Shown: one piece after another, positions 18,601 through 27,104 of the stretch
Layout: every line of letters begins with the position of its first letter
Numbering within the stretch: position 1 is the stretch's first letter
Assembly (NCBI GenBank): GCA_943788245.1
Contig: CALSPN010000032.1
Location: forward strand, 1-56,074
Source of the DNA: an uncultured Verrucomicrobiae bacterium
GTDB lineage: Bacteria; Verrucomicrobiota; Verrucomicrobiia; Limisphaerales; AAA164-E04
Length of the DNA: 56,074 bases
Direction of reading: 5' to 3'
Notes under the pieces: model-generated
Told to the model about the DNA's origin: nothing
What the model saw: only the letters and a program-made list of their open reading frames with translations
Databases searched by the model: none
Position numbers and translations under genes: made by a program

Positions 18601-18993
18601 GGTCAACTCAACGGTATTTGCACACACTGGGAATTATGGAGTTTTGTTCAGGGAGGAATGACACCATTTGAAGCCCTGCGATCTGGCACCCTTCACGGCG
18701 CAAAATACCTGGGTATGGACCATGATCTTGGAACGATCGAAGTTGGCAAACTGGCTGACTTGATTATTTTTGAAGAAAGTGCCGATCCGAGCATCGACAT
18801 TCGCCAATCGCAAAACATCCAATGGGTCATTGCCAATGGTCGCCTTTACGACGCAAAAACAATGAACCAAAAAGGAAATCATAGGCTGGATCGTCACCCC
18901 TTTTATTGGGAGCAATCTCCATTGGCCACAGGTTTAATGATGCAAGATCCAGCTAAGTGTGCAGGTTGTCAGCGGGGCGCCCAGCGACACTGA
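15631..18993 (+). CDS. Exported TolB-like beta-propeller fused to amidohydrolase
   Basis: A 1120-residue protein with an N-terminal hydrophobic signal (IKTCMVWVVASNLIL). Residues about 50-670 hold many PD40/TolB repeats (LDVSPDGKHVAFDL, PRFSPDGQHLVFTSDR, PNWSPDGEYIVARK, PVFSPDGSKVVFQR). Residues about 690-1085 are an amidohydrolase: the metal site in GLIDTHAHGQQ, further His residues in GHTGIEHT and AGGHGQLNG, and the end signature LGTIEVGKLADLIIFEE. Homologous two-part proteins are thought to be exported peptidase or amidase-like enzymes; the substrate is not known. The C-terminus carries CAGCQRGAQRH, which is unexplained. It is monocistronic, with the end facing the aquaporin gene 8 bp away. 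Confidence 0.9.
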   Translation: MFTLSHWIKTCMVWVVASNLILRGDDSATHQQETEGEKASWNVNHIQGPGFEQVIDTREGTWMNLDVSPDGKHVAFDLLGDLYMMPIEGVNDKNAQSLIHLTEGIAWDMQPRFSPDGQHLVFTSDRTGNNEKGGDNIWTIHIATGELNQITQETFRLFNNPNWSPDGEYIVARKHFTSRRSLGAGEMWLFHRSGVNGGAHAGVQLTSKPTDQKDVNEPVFSIDGKHLYYSEDASPGSTFEYDKDSNGQIYVVRQLDLETGKTLSLINGPGGACRPTPSPDGKTLAFVRRVDGKSGLHVFDIESGAIQLLYDNLERDMQETWAIHGVYPAFAWTPDGESIVFWARGKIWRLNVADTSLHEIPFRVRDTRQVAEPVRFPVNVAPGKFPVRMLRWVRVSPQGDKVVYQALGHIYIKNLPDGEPTRLTSQNDHFEFHPSFSRDGQYLVYTTWNDKSLGQIRVTSLSKKDDYENRAVTNKPGHYINPVFSPDGSKVVFQRTGGGWLTSPLWSRDQGIYAIASQGGQPVKITESGSNPQFGISNERVFLQKTASGPNADNRKLVSISMEGKEERTHFTSTWATDYQVSPDGKWIGFVERFHVYVAPFVQTGKTITLGPDQKGLPMFKASETAGDWIQFSGPDSNLYWSLGSNLYSLPVSLEQMTASDEDTLPEPKIKNISFEAEHDKPSGTLALTGGRMLSMVHPFIEKNTTLIIEGNRIVNIGSDGQVAIPENAHVLSLEGRLVMPGLIDTHAHGQQAASGIIPQQNWVDYARLGFGVTTVHDPSNDTQSIFAASEMTKAGLITAPRTFSTGRILYGATGSYKAEIDSLDDAKFHLERMKAVGAFSVKSYNQPRRDQRQQIIKAAREMGMLVVPEGGATFMHNLTMIVDGHTGIEHTVPVEMIYGDVLDLWRGAAVGYTPTLNVAYGGLGGENYWYDVDEVWRNDRVMAFNPPHKVIPRARRRTTAPIEDYNHIRQARITKKLIDQGGLVQAGGHGQLNGICTHWELWSFVQGGMTPFEALRSGTLHGAKYLGMDHDLGTIEVGKLADLIIFEESADPSIDIRQSQNIQWVIANGRLYDAKTMNQKGNHRLDRHPFYWEQSPLATGLMMQDPAKCAGCQRGAQRH

Positions 18994-19001
18994 GAAAACA
19001 A

Positions 19002-19799
19002 TCAGGATTGGCGATGGAAGATGGTATTCCCAAGCCATCCTCCAAGCACTCCCCCTCCTAGTGGGGCCACGATGTAAACAACCCACCAGCCGTGCCCGTT
19101 GACGGCGAAAGGAACGGTGCCCCAACCGGCGAATGCGGAGAACAACCTGGGCGCCAGATCTCTTGCCGGATTAAAGCAGGCCATGGTCACTGGACCAAAA
19201 ATGCATATAAGGACGGTTAAGGTGATCCCAATGGCAAAAGGAACACCTCCGCCCAATCGCTTCTGAACATCTGTTGAAGTAAAACCAAACACAGCGAAAG
19301 CCAGCAACCCTGTCCCGACAAGCTCTGCGACAAACGCACTGGACATCGATAAGGTGGTCTTGTGTTCAGCACTTAAAGGTTTTCCTCCTGGATTTGGAAA
19401 GAACTCACCGAACACCATGGCAGTGGCTTCGCTCCCTTTTTGACCTCGTTGAATGCCCTGCGCCTCTTCGTAGGCTGACAATGGTTCACGAAAGATAAGA
19501 AACAATATCGTCGCAGCCAGAAAGGCGCCGATCATTTGGCAGAACACATAACCCAGAGCCAGACGACCTTTCATCCCTCTGAAAAGAAACATGGGTAATG
19601 TGATGGCTGGATTGAAATGAGCTTGACTGTGACCTGCCGTCAATAAAATGGCCACGATCAACCCGGCACCCCACACCGCCGCTACCTGAAAAACCCCCTG
19701 AAATGCATCAAACGCCACCGCACCAGCGACCGCTCCGCACCCAAAGAAAATCAATAGAAATGTTCCAAAGACCTCTCCTATTACCCATTTTGGTGGCAT
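19002..19799 (-). CDS. MIP-family aquaglyceroporin, AqpS-like, paired with ArsC
   Basis: A 265-residue channel with six helices and both MIP signatures: HFNPAIT in the first half and CFNPARDLAPR in the second. The Asp after NPAR marks the glycerol-facilitator branch. It follows the arsenate reductase gene by 5 bp on the same strand. An aquaglyceroporin (AqpS) next to arsC is known from Sinorhizobium meliloti, where arsenate is reduced and arsenite leaves through the channel. That function is likely here by context. Simple glycerol uptake is the alternative, but no glycerol kinase is near. Confidence 0.85.
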   Translation of the reverse strand: MPPKWVIGEVFGTFLLIFFGCGAVAGAVAFDAFQGVFQVAAVWGAGLIVAILLTAGHSQAHFNPAITLPMFLFRGMKGRLALGYVFCQMIGAFLAATILFLIFREPLSAYEEAQGIQRGQKGSEATAMVFGEFFPNPGGKPLSAEHKTTLSMSSAFVAELVGTGLLAFAVFGFTSTDVQKRLGGGVPFAIGITLTVLICIFGPVTMACFNPARDLAPRLFSAFAGWGTVPFAVNGHGWWVVYIVAPLGGGVLGGWLGNTIFHRQS

Positions 19800-19804
19800 A
19801 TTTT

Positions 19805-20275
19805 TTAGGCAGCAGTTGGATCGACCGGTTTGAACAGCTCAGCTCCATCAGTAAATCCAGCTGCATACATGTCAAAGATCAATCGGATCTGATCCCTTAC
19901 CTGACGAAAGAATTGCAGCACTTCATCTTCGCTGCCTTCCATTTTGGCAGGATCCGGGAAAGGCCAATGATATCGCCGAACTTGCCCGGGAAACTGAGGA
20001 CAAGCCTGATCTGCATTGTCACAAACCGTAATGACAACCTTGATATCCTTGTCGAGAAATTCATTCATGTGTTTTGACGTGTGAGCGGAAATATCCAGCC
20101 CGATCTCATCCAACACCCGAACAGCAAGAGGATGGACTTCACCCGTGGGATCGGAGCCTGCACTATGCACAGTAGCCGTATCTCCCACCGCATGCCTCAG
20201 CACTCCTTCAGCCATGTGACTACGACAGGAATTCCCTGTGCAAAGAATCAGGATATCAGGTTTTTTAACACTCAT
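19805..20275 (-). CDS. arsC: Arsenate reductase, thioredoxin-coupled type
   Basis: A 156-residue enzyme that reduces arsenate to arsenite through a cysteine relay. The P-loop is LCTGNSCRSHMAEG (Cys12, Arg18). Two further cysteines in VVITVCDNADQACPQ (Cys85, Cys92) match the relay pair of the pI258 ArsC family, and the acid Asp is in HWPFPDPAK (about residue 108). All catalytic residues are present. With the channel gene it forms a two-gene operon; no arsR repressor or arsB/acr3 pump is visible beside it, and the upstream neighbour at 20385 is divergent. Confidence 0.92.
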   Translation of the reverse strand: MSVKKPDILILCTGNSCRSHMAEGVLRHAVGDTATVHSAGSDPTGEVHPLAVRVLDEIGLDISAHTSKHMNEFLDKDIKVVITVCDNADQACPQFPGQVRRYHWPFPDPAKMEGSEDEVLQFFRQVRDQIRLIFDMYAAGFTDGAELFKPVDPTAA

Positions 20276-20384
20276 AATCTAAGGGTTTACCCTGCCATTG
20301 AATCTTCTGAAATGTCGAGAATAATTGGCCTGCGAAGGGAAACGATTCTTGCAGGATATCAAGGGGATCTTACACTGGGTGACC

Positions 20385-21392
20385 ATGTCATGGAAAATCC
20401 TTATCACAGCACGCACCTTTGAAGTCGTCGGCAAGCCCGCCATCGAATTTTTAAAATCCAAAGGTTGTGAAATCACCATTCCGCCCAAGTGGGGGCCCCT
20501 TTCGGGTGCTGAACTGCTGGAACAATTGAACGGTCACGACGGGGTTCTGTGCAGTCCCGATGCATACCATGCTGATGTGTTCAACACTCAGGAAGGAAAG
20601 GCCTTGAAAATCATCTCCCGATGGGGGGTCGGGTATGACTCGATCAACATTCCAGATGCCACCGCTGCCGGCATACCCGTCGCCTATACTCCTGGACTCC
20701 TTGATGAGGCAGTCGCTGATTACGCATTCGCTCTTCTGCTGACGATGGCGCGCAGGACCTTTAGTGTGCATCAAACCATGCGTGAGGGAGGATGGAAAGC
20801 CGAGTGGGGTGTGGATCTTGGAAGTAAAACGCTGGGAGTAATCGGGTGCGGACGAATTGGACGAGCTGTTGTCAAAAGGGCTTCAGGATTCAACATGAAA
20901 GTGATGAGTTATGATGTCATGCCTCACCCGGAAGCAAAGGCCATGGGGGTCGATTTCGTGGACCTGGACACATTACTCAAGGAAAGTGATTTCATCACTA
21001 TCCACGCGGCATTAAACGAGGAGAACAAAGGCATGATTGGTGTGGAGCAATTAAAATCCATGAAGTCGGACGCCATCCTGGTAAACACAGCCCGAGGTGC
21101 ACACGTCAACGAAGAGGCACTTGCCCTGGCATTGAATGAGGGTTGGATTGCTGGAGCAGCTTTGGACGCCTTCAACAAAGAACCATTACCAAAGAATCAC
21201 CCATTCCGATCTACACCAAACCTACTGCTTTCACCTCACCAAGCCTCAAGTAGTCGAGAAACGGGGGAACGCGTAAGCATGGCGGCAGCAGAGGCGATCG
21301 TGGACCTCATGGAAGGACGCCGTCCCAAATTGCTGGTCAATCCAGAGATACTCGACCAGCCACAGCTGCGCGCCAAACTAAACGAACTTTAA
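20385..21392 (+). CDS. D-isomer-specific 2-hydroxyacid dehydrogenase (phosphoglycerate dehydrogenase-like)
   Basis: An NAD-dependent oxidoreductase of about 335 residues. I chose ATG 20385 (MSWKILITARTF), which matches the family N-terminus; an upstream ATG at 20325 would add 20 unlikely residues. The Rossmann motif is LGVIGCGRIGRAVVKRA. The catalytic Arg is in VNTARGAHVNEEAL, and the catalytic His is in LLSPHQASSS. It lacks the ACT domain of SerA. It is followed after 19 bp by an HpcH/HpaI aldolase and then a sulfatase, suggesting conversion of a sugar-derived hydroxyacid rather than serine synthesis. The exact substrate cannot be read from the sequence. Confidence 0.87.
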   Translation: MSWKILITARTFEVVGKPAIEFLKSKGCEITIPPKWGPLSGAELLEQLNGHDGVLCSPDAYHADVFNTQEGKALKIISRWGVGYDSINIPDATAAGIPVAYTPGLLDEAVADYAFALLLTMARRTFSVHQTMREGGWKAEWGVDLGSKTLGVIGCGRIGRAVVKRASGFNMKVMSYDVMPHPEAKAMGVDFVDLDTLLKESDFITIHAALNEENKGMIGVEQLKSMKSDAILVNTARGAHVNEEALALALNEGWIAGAALDAFNKEPLPKNHPFRSTPNLLLSPHQASSSRETGERVSMAAAEAIVDLMEGRRPKLLVNPEILDQPQLRAKLNEL

Positions 21393-21411
21393 TCAAACAT
21401 TCCGGATAAAT

Positions 21412-22206
21412 ATGAGAACCAATCACGTCAAAGCAAAACTCAAGCGAGGAGAGGCAAGCATTGGAAGCTGGCTATCCATACCAGATCCAACGACAGCATT
21501 ACTGATGGCCAACGTTGGATTTGATTGGCTGAACCTGAATATCGAACACATGCCTATCGGTGTTGAAACTGCATCGCTTTGTTATTCAGCCATCGCCGGA
21601 ACAAATACAGTCCCTATGGCTCGCCCCGCCTGGAACACGGGAGAAAATATCAAGCGTGTCCTTGATAACGGAGGCTGGGGGGTCATCCTGCCGATGATAT
21701 GCAGTAAATCCGATGCAGAATTAGCTGTGGATTCGACCTTTTATGCCCCCAAGGGATCACGCTCTGTAGGAGGCATGCTCCACGCCATCAGTTTCCAAAC
21801 CGACCCGGCTACCTATTACGAACGAGCCAACGAAGAAATCCTGCTTGTTCTCCAGCTGGAACATATCAAAGCCATTGAAAATGCCGATGAGATATTAAGC
21901 GTGCCCGGTATTGATGCCTTTTTTGTGGGGCCGAATGATTTATTGAAATCCATGGGAGAAAAACCCAAATGGGACAGTGACAAACAGGAATTCATTGACG
22001 CACTGAAACATCTCCAGACCGTTGGGAAAAAATACGGTGTCGCCTCCGGAATTCATGTGGCCGATGTGGAAGCGGCCGAGCGTCGCCGCAAGGAAGGGTT
22101 CCAATTCATCGCCGTGGCAAGCGAAGCGGGCATGATGCTTTCAAAAGCCTCGGAAATGGCAAAGGCACTCGGCTGCGGACATGAACGTGAAGTAGCCAAA
22201 TATTAA
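21412..22206 (+). CDS. HpcH/HpaI-family aldolase
   Basis: A 264-residue class II, metal-dependent aldolase that splits or forms 2-keto acids from pyruvate and an aldehyde. Family features include KRGEASIGSWLSIPDP at the start, FDWLNLNIEHMPIG (base region), ILPMICSKSDAELAV, YAPKGSRSVGG and VPGIDAFFVGPNDLLKSMG, which holds the metal and substrate loop. The glutamate in LLVLQLEHIKAIEN is the likely metal ligand. It sits 19 bp behind the hydroxyacid dehydrogenase and 38 bp ahead of a sulfatase, so all three are probably transcribed together. A sugar-acid route such as for deoxy-ketonic acids is plausible but not proven. Confidence 0.87.
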   Translation: MRTNHVKAKLKRGEASIGSWLSIPDPTTALLMANVGFDWLNLNIEHMPIGVETASLCYSAIAGTNTVPMARPAWNTGENIKRVLDNGGWGVILPMICSKSDAELAVDSTFYAPKGSRSVGGMLHAISFQTDPATYYERANEEILLVLQLEHIKAIENADEILSVPGIDAFFVGPNDLLKSMGEKPKWDSDKQEFIDALKHLQTVGKKYGVASGIHVADVEAAERRRKEGFQFIAVASEAGMMLSKASEMAKALGCGHEREVAKY

Positions 22207-22244
22207 GTAATCAAGACAGTGCAGTCTCAAAACAGATTAGTGTC

Positions 22245-23627
22245 ATGAATCCATCCAAATTTTCGAGGAAACCTTTAAGGAACGTCTTGCTGTTGTGTTG
22301 CGCTTTGATCGTAACGACTGCTATGGCCAAGTCACCCAACATTGTCCTGATTTTCACTGACGACCAGGGGTATCAGGACATTGGTTGTTTCGGTGCCCCC
22401 AAGATTCGAACCCCCCATCTGGACAATATGGCACTTGAAGGCATGAGGTTTACGGATTTCTATTCGGCCAATTCAGTTTGCTCTCCGTCTCGAGCGGCAC
22501 TGTTGACCGGGTGTTACCCTACACGGGTCAACATTCCCGGGGTTTTATTTCCTCGTCACGAAATAGGGCTGAACCCCTCGGAAATCACAATGGCTGACAT
22601 GCTCATGCAGGAAAACTATGCAACCGCCTGCGTAGGGAAATGGCATCTCGGACATCACCCTGAGTTTCTTCCAACCAGCCAGGGTTTCGATCGGTATTAT
22701 GGTATCCCATACAGTAATGACATGACCATCGATCCTTCCATGCAATTAGCCAACAATGTGGTTTTACATGAGGGCATGACTGCAGAAAAAATTAAAACGG
22801 ATAAACCTAAAAAAAACTGGGTGCCCTTGCTTCGAAACGAAGAAGTCGTGGAGTACCCGTGTGACCAATCCACACTTACTCAGCGTTACACCCAAGAAGC
22901 CGTTAAATTCATTGAGGAGAACCAGAAGAAGCCTTTTTTCCTCTACATGCCACATACATTACCACACATCCCATTGGCAGCTTCACCAGAATTCAAGGGT
23001 AGCAGTCTTGGAGGTTTTTATGGGGATACAATTGAAGAAATTGACTGGAGCGTAGGCGAGATACTCAGCACTCTGAAACGACTCAAGATCGACAATAACA
23101 CACTGGTTATCTTCACAACAGACAACGGCCCCTGGAATTTGAAGAATGGTCATGGAGGCTCTGCTCTGCCTCTTCGAGGCTATAAATTTCAAACCTATGA
23201 AGGTGGCATGCGGGTACCATGCATCATGCGCTGGCCTGGCAAAATCCCAGCTGGCTCTGAATGCCACGAGATAGCTTCCACGATTGATCTGCTTCCCACC
23301 TTCGCCAGAATCACGGGTGCAACGGTACCCTCAGACCGAGTCATTGACGGGATGGATATTTCCCCGCTGATGCTTGGCCGCGCGGATGCACGATCTCCTC
23401 ATCAGTCCTTTTACTACTATCGAGGACGAAAGCTGGAAGCCATGCGCCAGGGTTCATGGAAAATCAGGTTTAACAAGGAAATCGAACTTTACCATCTGGG
23501 CCGCGATCTATCGGAAACCAAAAACCTGGCGGCAAAACACCCGCAACGTGTTAAATCCATGCTTCGAGAGATGAAGGTTTTTGATGAATCTCTGCGAGCT
23601 AACAGTCGCCCTGAAGGCAGGCTGTAG
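22245..23627 (+). CDS. Secreted sulfatase (formylglycine type)
   Basis: A 460-residue exported arylsulfatase-like enzyme. The signal peptide is LLLCCALIVTTAMA. Metal-binding DD is in LIFTDDQGYQDIG. The modification motif is CSPSRAALLTG: Cys79 should become formylglycine in the CxPSR form. Other active-site segments are GKWHLGHHPEF and TTDNGPWNLKNGHGG. It removes sulfate esters from carbohydrates; the specific sugar is not readable. It ends a three-gene set with a hydroxyacid dehydrogenase and an aldolase. A close paralogue is at 31.1 kb. Confidence 0.92.
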   Translation: MNPSKFSRKPLRNVLLLCCALIVTTAMAKSPNIVLIFTDDQGYQDIGCFGAPKIRTPHLDNMALEGMRFTDFYSANSVCSPSRAALLTGCYPTRVNIPGVLFPRHEIGLNPSEITMADMLMQENYATACVGKWHLGHHPEFLPTSQGFDRYYGIPYSNDMTIDPSMQLANNVVLHEGMTAEKIKTDKPKKNWVPLLRNEEVVEYPCDQSTLTQRYTQEAVKFIEENQKKPFFLYMPHTLPHIPLAASPEFKGSSLGGFYGDTIEEIDWSVGEILSTLKRLKIDNNTLVIFTTDNGPWNLKNGHGGSALPLRGYKFQTYEGGMRVPCIMRWPGKIPAGSECHEIASTIDLLPTFARITGATVPSDRVIDGMDISPLMLGRADARSPHQSFYYYRGRKLEAMRQGSWKIRFNKEIELYHLGRDLSETKNLAAKHPQRVKSMLREMKVFDESLRANSRPEGRL

Positions 23628-23795
23628 CCGCATCAATCGAAGGTTTCCCCGTGAGGATTACCCATTAGAGCACTGCGATTTTCCATCAGGATCCAGCACT
23701 GAGGATCCAAAACAGCTCCTGACCAAGTCTCGGCATCAAGCACCAATCGATCTTGCTCCATCTTGTGTTGGGTGACATGACCCCCAAGTTCTATT

Positions 23796-25408
23796 TCAAG
23801 AGGCATGGGGAAAAGAACAGCCTTCCGGGACCTCCCACTCCAAGATCCATTGGGCGCCTTGCAAACGCTCAATGAGGCGTGGAAGTGGTGCATTATATAA
23901 ATAGACGTCGAAAAACCAATCCAGATTGCGGCCTGTGACTTGATGTACCGTATCGATAAAATCTTGCGTGCCCGCAAATCGAATGGCTTGTCCCTCTAAA
24001 GTGGATTCCAAATCTGAGTCGGGGTATGCAAAACGATGCAATACTCTCTCAATATCCTTTTTGCCAATCAAATATCGCAAGGTATGCAAAATCCATGAAC
24101 CCTTGAAATAGACATCCTCCCCAACTTGATCGTCCATTAAATCGATGGAAGCAGGCTCTGCGGGGACAAGAGTATGTTCGCTTTTGATACGCTTGCGGTC
24201 AACATACATTGCATGATGATAAGCCATCATGCCTTGCCGCTCTTCCGCATAAAGAATCTGCATGTAAGTGCATAAACCTTCGTGCAACCAGAAATGCCTC
24301 CAGTCATTGGCAGTCACTAAATTCCCCCACCACTCATGCCCTAATTCATGATGATGGAGCCAGTCATAACCATGAGGACCTCCTCTAAACTTATTTCCGT
24401 ATGCAATAATGCTTTGATGCTCCATTCCTAAATGAGGTGTTTCAACCACTCCGTATTTTTCATTCCGAAATGGGTAAGGTCCAAGTATACGTTCGTAAAA
24501 AGCCATATGTCGTTTGAACTCAGGTAGAGCTTCTTCAGCTTTCTGCCTTGATTCAGGCAAAGTCCAAAAATGAAACGGCATGACAGTCCCGTCTATACAG
24601 GTGTATTTGGATTCGATCCATTCGTAGGGACCAATACTGAGGGCGATATTGTAATTACTGATCGGGTATGAAGTCCGCCAATGAAAGGTCGTCCATCCAT
24701 CGCTATGTTTTGACGAGGAGATTAATTTACCATTGGCAGCAACGACCAATGGCTCTGGCACGGAAATTTTAAGATCAACTCGTTCCGCTTTATCAGATGG
24801 GTGATCCTTGCATGGAAACCATAGATCACCGCCCTCACCCTGCATCGTTTGTGGTAATCCATGCTTGCCCATCCCTCCGTCGTAGACCATGTAAAACCAC
24901 CATCCCAGGGAGCTTTTGCCGCTTTGAGGGGCTGCCCACTGTAGACGACGTTCACACTCACGAGAGATTGTGATGGAAGCAACAAACTAGGGTAAACATG
25001 TAATTTGCCGTCGACATGCAGAAATCTCGATGGGATGGAACCTGTACCTTTAACGCTCAACTGCACCTTTGATACGATCAATAAAGAATCAAGGTCCAAT
25101 AGTATTTCTTCCAGAGGCTCGACAACGAGAACATCTAAAAGAGCGCTACCCTCAATTGATTTGGATGCAGGCAATATTTTCAATTCGAGTTCTAGGTACT
25201 GCATATCGAACCGAGCCTGCAACGAATTTAACACTCCTCCAGAATCTTTGGTTCCACCATACTGGAGATCCTCCTTAACCAGACCATTTTTATCGTTCAC
25301 ACGTTGAAAGTCTGTGAAGCATGCGGATGTCAGCAGCAAGATAAAAAGCGTCCCCATTAGAGTAGAGTTGAATGGATTCTTTTTTAAGCATGGGAGCATG
25401 GTCCCCAT
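23796..25408 (-). CDS. M1-family zinc aminopeptidase lipoprotein (one frameshift)
   Basis: The N-terminal half starts at ATG 25408 and carries a lipoprotein signal (LFILLLTSAC). It reads into the M1 N-terminal domain (LELELKILPASKSIEGSALL, KAPWDGGFTWSTTEG). The C-terminal half, in another frame, begins GLPQTMQGEGGDLWFPCKDH and has the exopeptidase-type loop GMEHQSII, the zinc motif HHELGHEWWGNL and the distal Glu in WLHEGLCTYM. A missing base near 24862 explains the split; with it the protein has about 537 residues, a short M1 without a long C-terminal superhelix. It hydrolyses N-terminal residues from peptides in the periplasm. Confidence 0.88.
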
Positions 25409-25514
25409 ATTAACAATGGAACCTAGGTCCTATGTCAATAATGGCATGTGATTTATAATTTTGAATGTGAAAGTTGTTTCCATATTCCAAAAAATTAGGC
25501 TACTTTGCCGGGGT

Positions 25515-25892
25515 ATGGATGTGGTCAATTTGGATCAAGTGGAGCCTTTTATCACCAAGGACGGTTCGCAGATACGCGAGCTGTTGGCGCATCGTAATTC
25601 GGCAATCAAAAATCAAAGCCTGGCAGAAGCAACCTTACCTCCCAATAGCAGCACCGATGAACACTATCATGCCCAAACTGAGGAAATATACTATATCATT
25701 GAAGGTGAAGGTCGCATGCGAATTGGAACTGAAATGCAAGAAGTGCGGGTAGGTGACGCGATTGCGATTCCACCTGGAAAGAAACACAAACTCTGGAATT
25801 CAGGATCTGCTCCCCTACGCCTGCTCTGCTGCTGCGCACCGTGTTACGAACACCTCGATACCATCATCACGGAACCATCCAACGACCATTGA
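25515..25892 (+). CDS. Cupin-domain protein
   Basis: A single-domain cupin of 125 residues. The first cupin motif is DEHYHAQTEEIYYIIEGEGRMRIG (His, His, Glu ligands) and the second GDAIAIPPGKKHKLWNSG (His ligand), so all metal-binding residues are present. I start at ATG 25515 (MDVVNLDQVEPF); the ORF opens 54 bp earlier with an unlikely leader. The C-terminal end is rich in Cys (LLCCCAPCYEH). Function cannot be assigned: metal-binding cupins include isomerases, dioxygenases and sensors. It is 12 bp upstream of a glutaredoxin-like gene and likely shares its transcript. Confidence 0.8.
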   Translation: MDVVNLDQVEPFITKDGSQIRELLAHRNSAIKNQSLAEATLPPNSSTDEHYHAQTEEIYYIIEGEGRMRIGTEMQEVRVGDAIAIPPGKKHKLWNSGSAPLRLLCCCAPCYEHLDTIITEPSNDH

Positions 25893-25904
25893 TATTTTTT
25901 TCTT

Positions 25905-26171
25905 ATGCCTGATCGAACATTGAAAATTCGTTTATTTACCAAATCCTACTGCGGCTGGTGTCACGAAGCCATTGATTGGCTGGAATCGAAGGGGCTGACA
26001 TTCGATAACCTTGAAGTCATTTCAGATTCATCTGCAATGCAGGAACTGCGAGACTTGACCGGACGCGACATGACTCCAAGCATTGATGTCAATGGGGAGA
26101 TCCTCGCTGATTTTGGCGTCGATGAATTGGAAGCATGGTGGAAATCCAAAGGATTTGATAAAGACAATTAA
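25905..26171 (+). CDS. Glutaredoxin-family protein
   Basis: An 88-residue thioredoxin-fold protein with the redox motif Cys16-Gly-Trp-Cys19 (FTKSYCGWCHEAIDWLE), the cis-Pro region DMTPSIDVNGEILADFG and a helical C-terminus. CGWC is unlike the classic glutaredoxin CPYC. The gene lies between the cupin and lipA (21-bp gap). A redox role in iron-sulfur or lipoate metabolism is suggested only by position. Confidence 0.85.
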   Translation: MPDRTLKIRLFTKSYCGWCHEAIDWLESKGLTFDNLEVISDSSAMQELRDLTGRDMTPSIDVNGEILADFGVDELEAWWKSKGFDKDN

Positions 26172-26192
26172 TTTTTCAACGTAAGGGCAGAA

Positions 26193-27104
26193 ATGGAGTC
26201 TATTGCAACAAAAACAAAAGAGCGTCAGAGGTTACCCATCTGGTTGAGGAGAGCTTTACCGACGACAAATACTTTTGCTCAAACGCGCGGACTACTGGAC
26301 GAACTGAATCTCCATACGGTTTGTGAAAGCGCGAAATGCCCTAATCACTGGGAGTGCTGGAGTAAGGGAACAGCTTCATTCATGATCGCAGGAGACCGTT
26401 GCACGCGAGCCTGCGGTTTCTGCGCCATCTCAACTCAAAAACCCAAGGCCCTTGATCCACAGGAACCTGAGCGAGTAGCTGAGGCTGCTACCAGAATGAA
26501 ACTGAAGCACGTTGTTATCACAGCTGTAGCTAGAGATGACCTTCCCGACGGGGGAGCAATACACTTTCGAGATACCATTGAGGCCATACGCCTCAGGAAC
26601 AGTGAGATGATCATTGAAGTATTGACTCCCGATTTCCTTCTCAAAGAGAACGCAGTGGATTCGGTAATTTCTGCAAAACCTCACATCTTCAATCACAATA
26701 TGGAAACCGTCCGACGACTCACGCCAGAGGTTCGATCACGGGCAACATATGATCGATCATTGGCTGTTCTTCACATGGTCAAACAAAGAGCAGATTATCA
26801 GGTATTCACAAAATCAGGTCTCATGCTTGGTCTGGGGGAAACAGAAGCGGAGCTGGAACAAACCATGCATGACCTGCGGGAAGCCAATTGCGATATCCTG
26901 ACTTTGGGGCAATATCTGCAACCAACGGTCAAGCACCTCTCGGTGAAAGAATATGTGCATCCGAATACTTTTGACCGCTACGGAAAAATGGCTGAATCGT
27001 TGGGATTCATTCACGTGGCGAGTGGCCCCATGGTGCGCAGTTCTTACCATGCTGACGCATTCAACGCTAAGGACGAATCTGCGGCAAAGTCATTATTCCC
27101 CTGA
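26193..27104 (+). CDS. lipA: Lipoyl synthase
   Basis: A 303-residue radical-SAM enzyme that inserts two sulfur atoms into octanoyl groups on lipoate-dependent proteins. The auxiliary [4Fe-4S] cluster motif is CESAKCPNHWEC (Cys44, Cys49, Cys55), and the radical-SAM cluster is CTRACGFC (Cys70, Cys74, Cys77). Further signatures are VVITAVARDDLPDGGA and KSGLMLGLGE, and the C-terminal ARM-like segment is MVRSSYHADAF. The stop codon at 27104 overlaps the 3' end of the convergent GNAT-like gene by 38 bp. No lipB is nearby. Confidence 0.96.
   Translation: MESIATKTKERQRLPIWLRRALPTTNTFAQTRGLLDELNLHTVCESAKCPNHWECWSKGTASFMIAGDRCTRACGFCAISTQKPKALDPQEPERVAEAATRMKLKHVVITAVARDDLPDGGAIHFRDTIEAIRLRNSEMIIEVLTPDFLLKENAVDSVISAKPHIFNHNMETVRRLTPEVRSRATYDRSLAVLHMVKQRADYQVFTKSGLMLGLGETEAELEQTMHDLREANCDILTLGQYLQPTVKHLSVKEYVHPNTFDRYGKMAESLGFIHVASGPMVRSSYHADAFNAKDESAAKSLFP

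Noticed and set aside
19805..20275. A protein-tyrosine phosphatase role for the gene at 19.8 kb
   Set aside because: It has the extra cysteine pair of the arsenate-reductase relay and lies beside an aquaglyceroporin.
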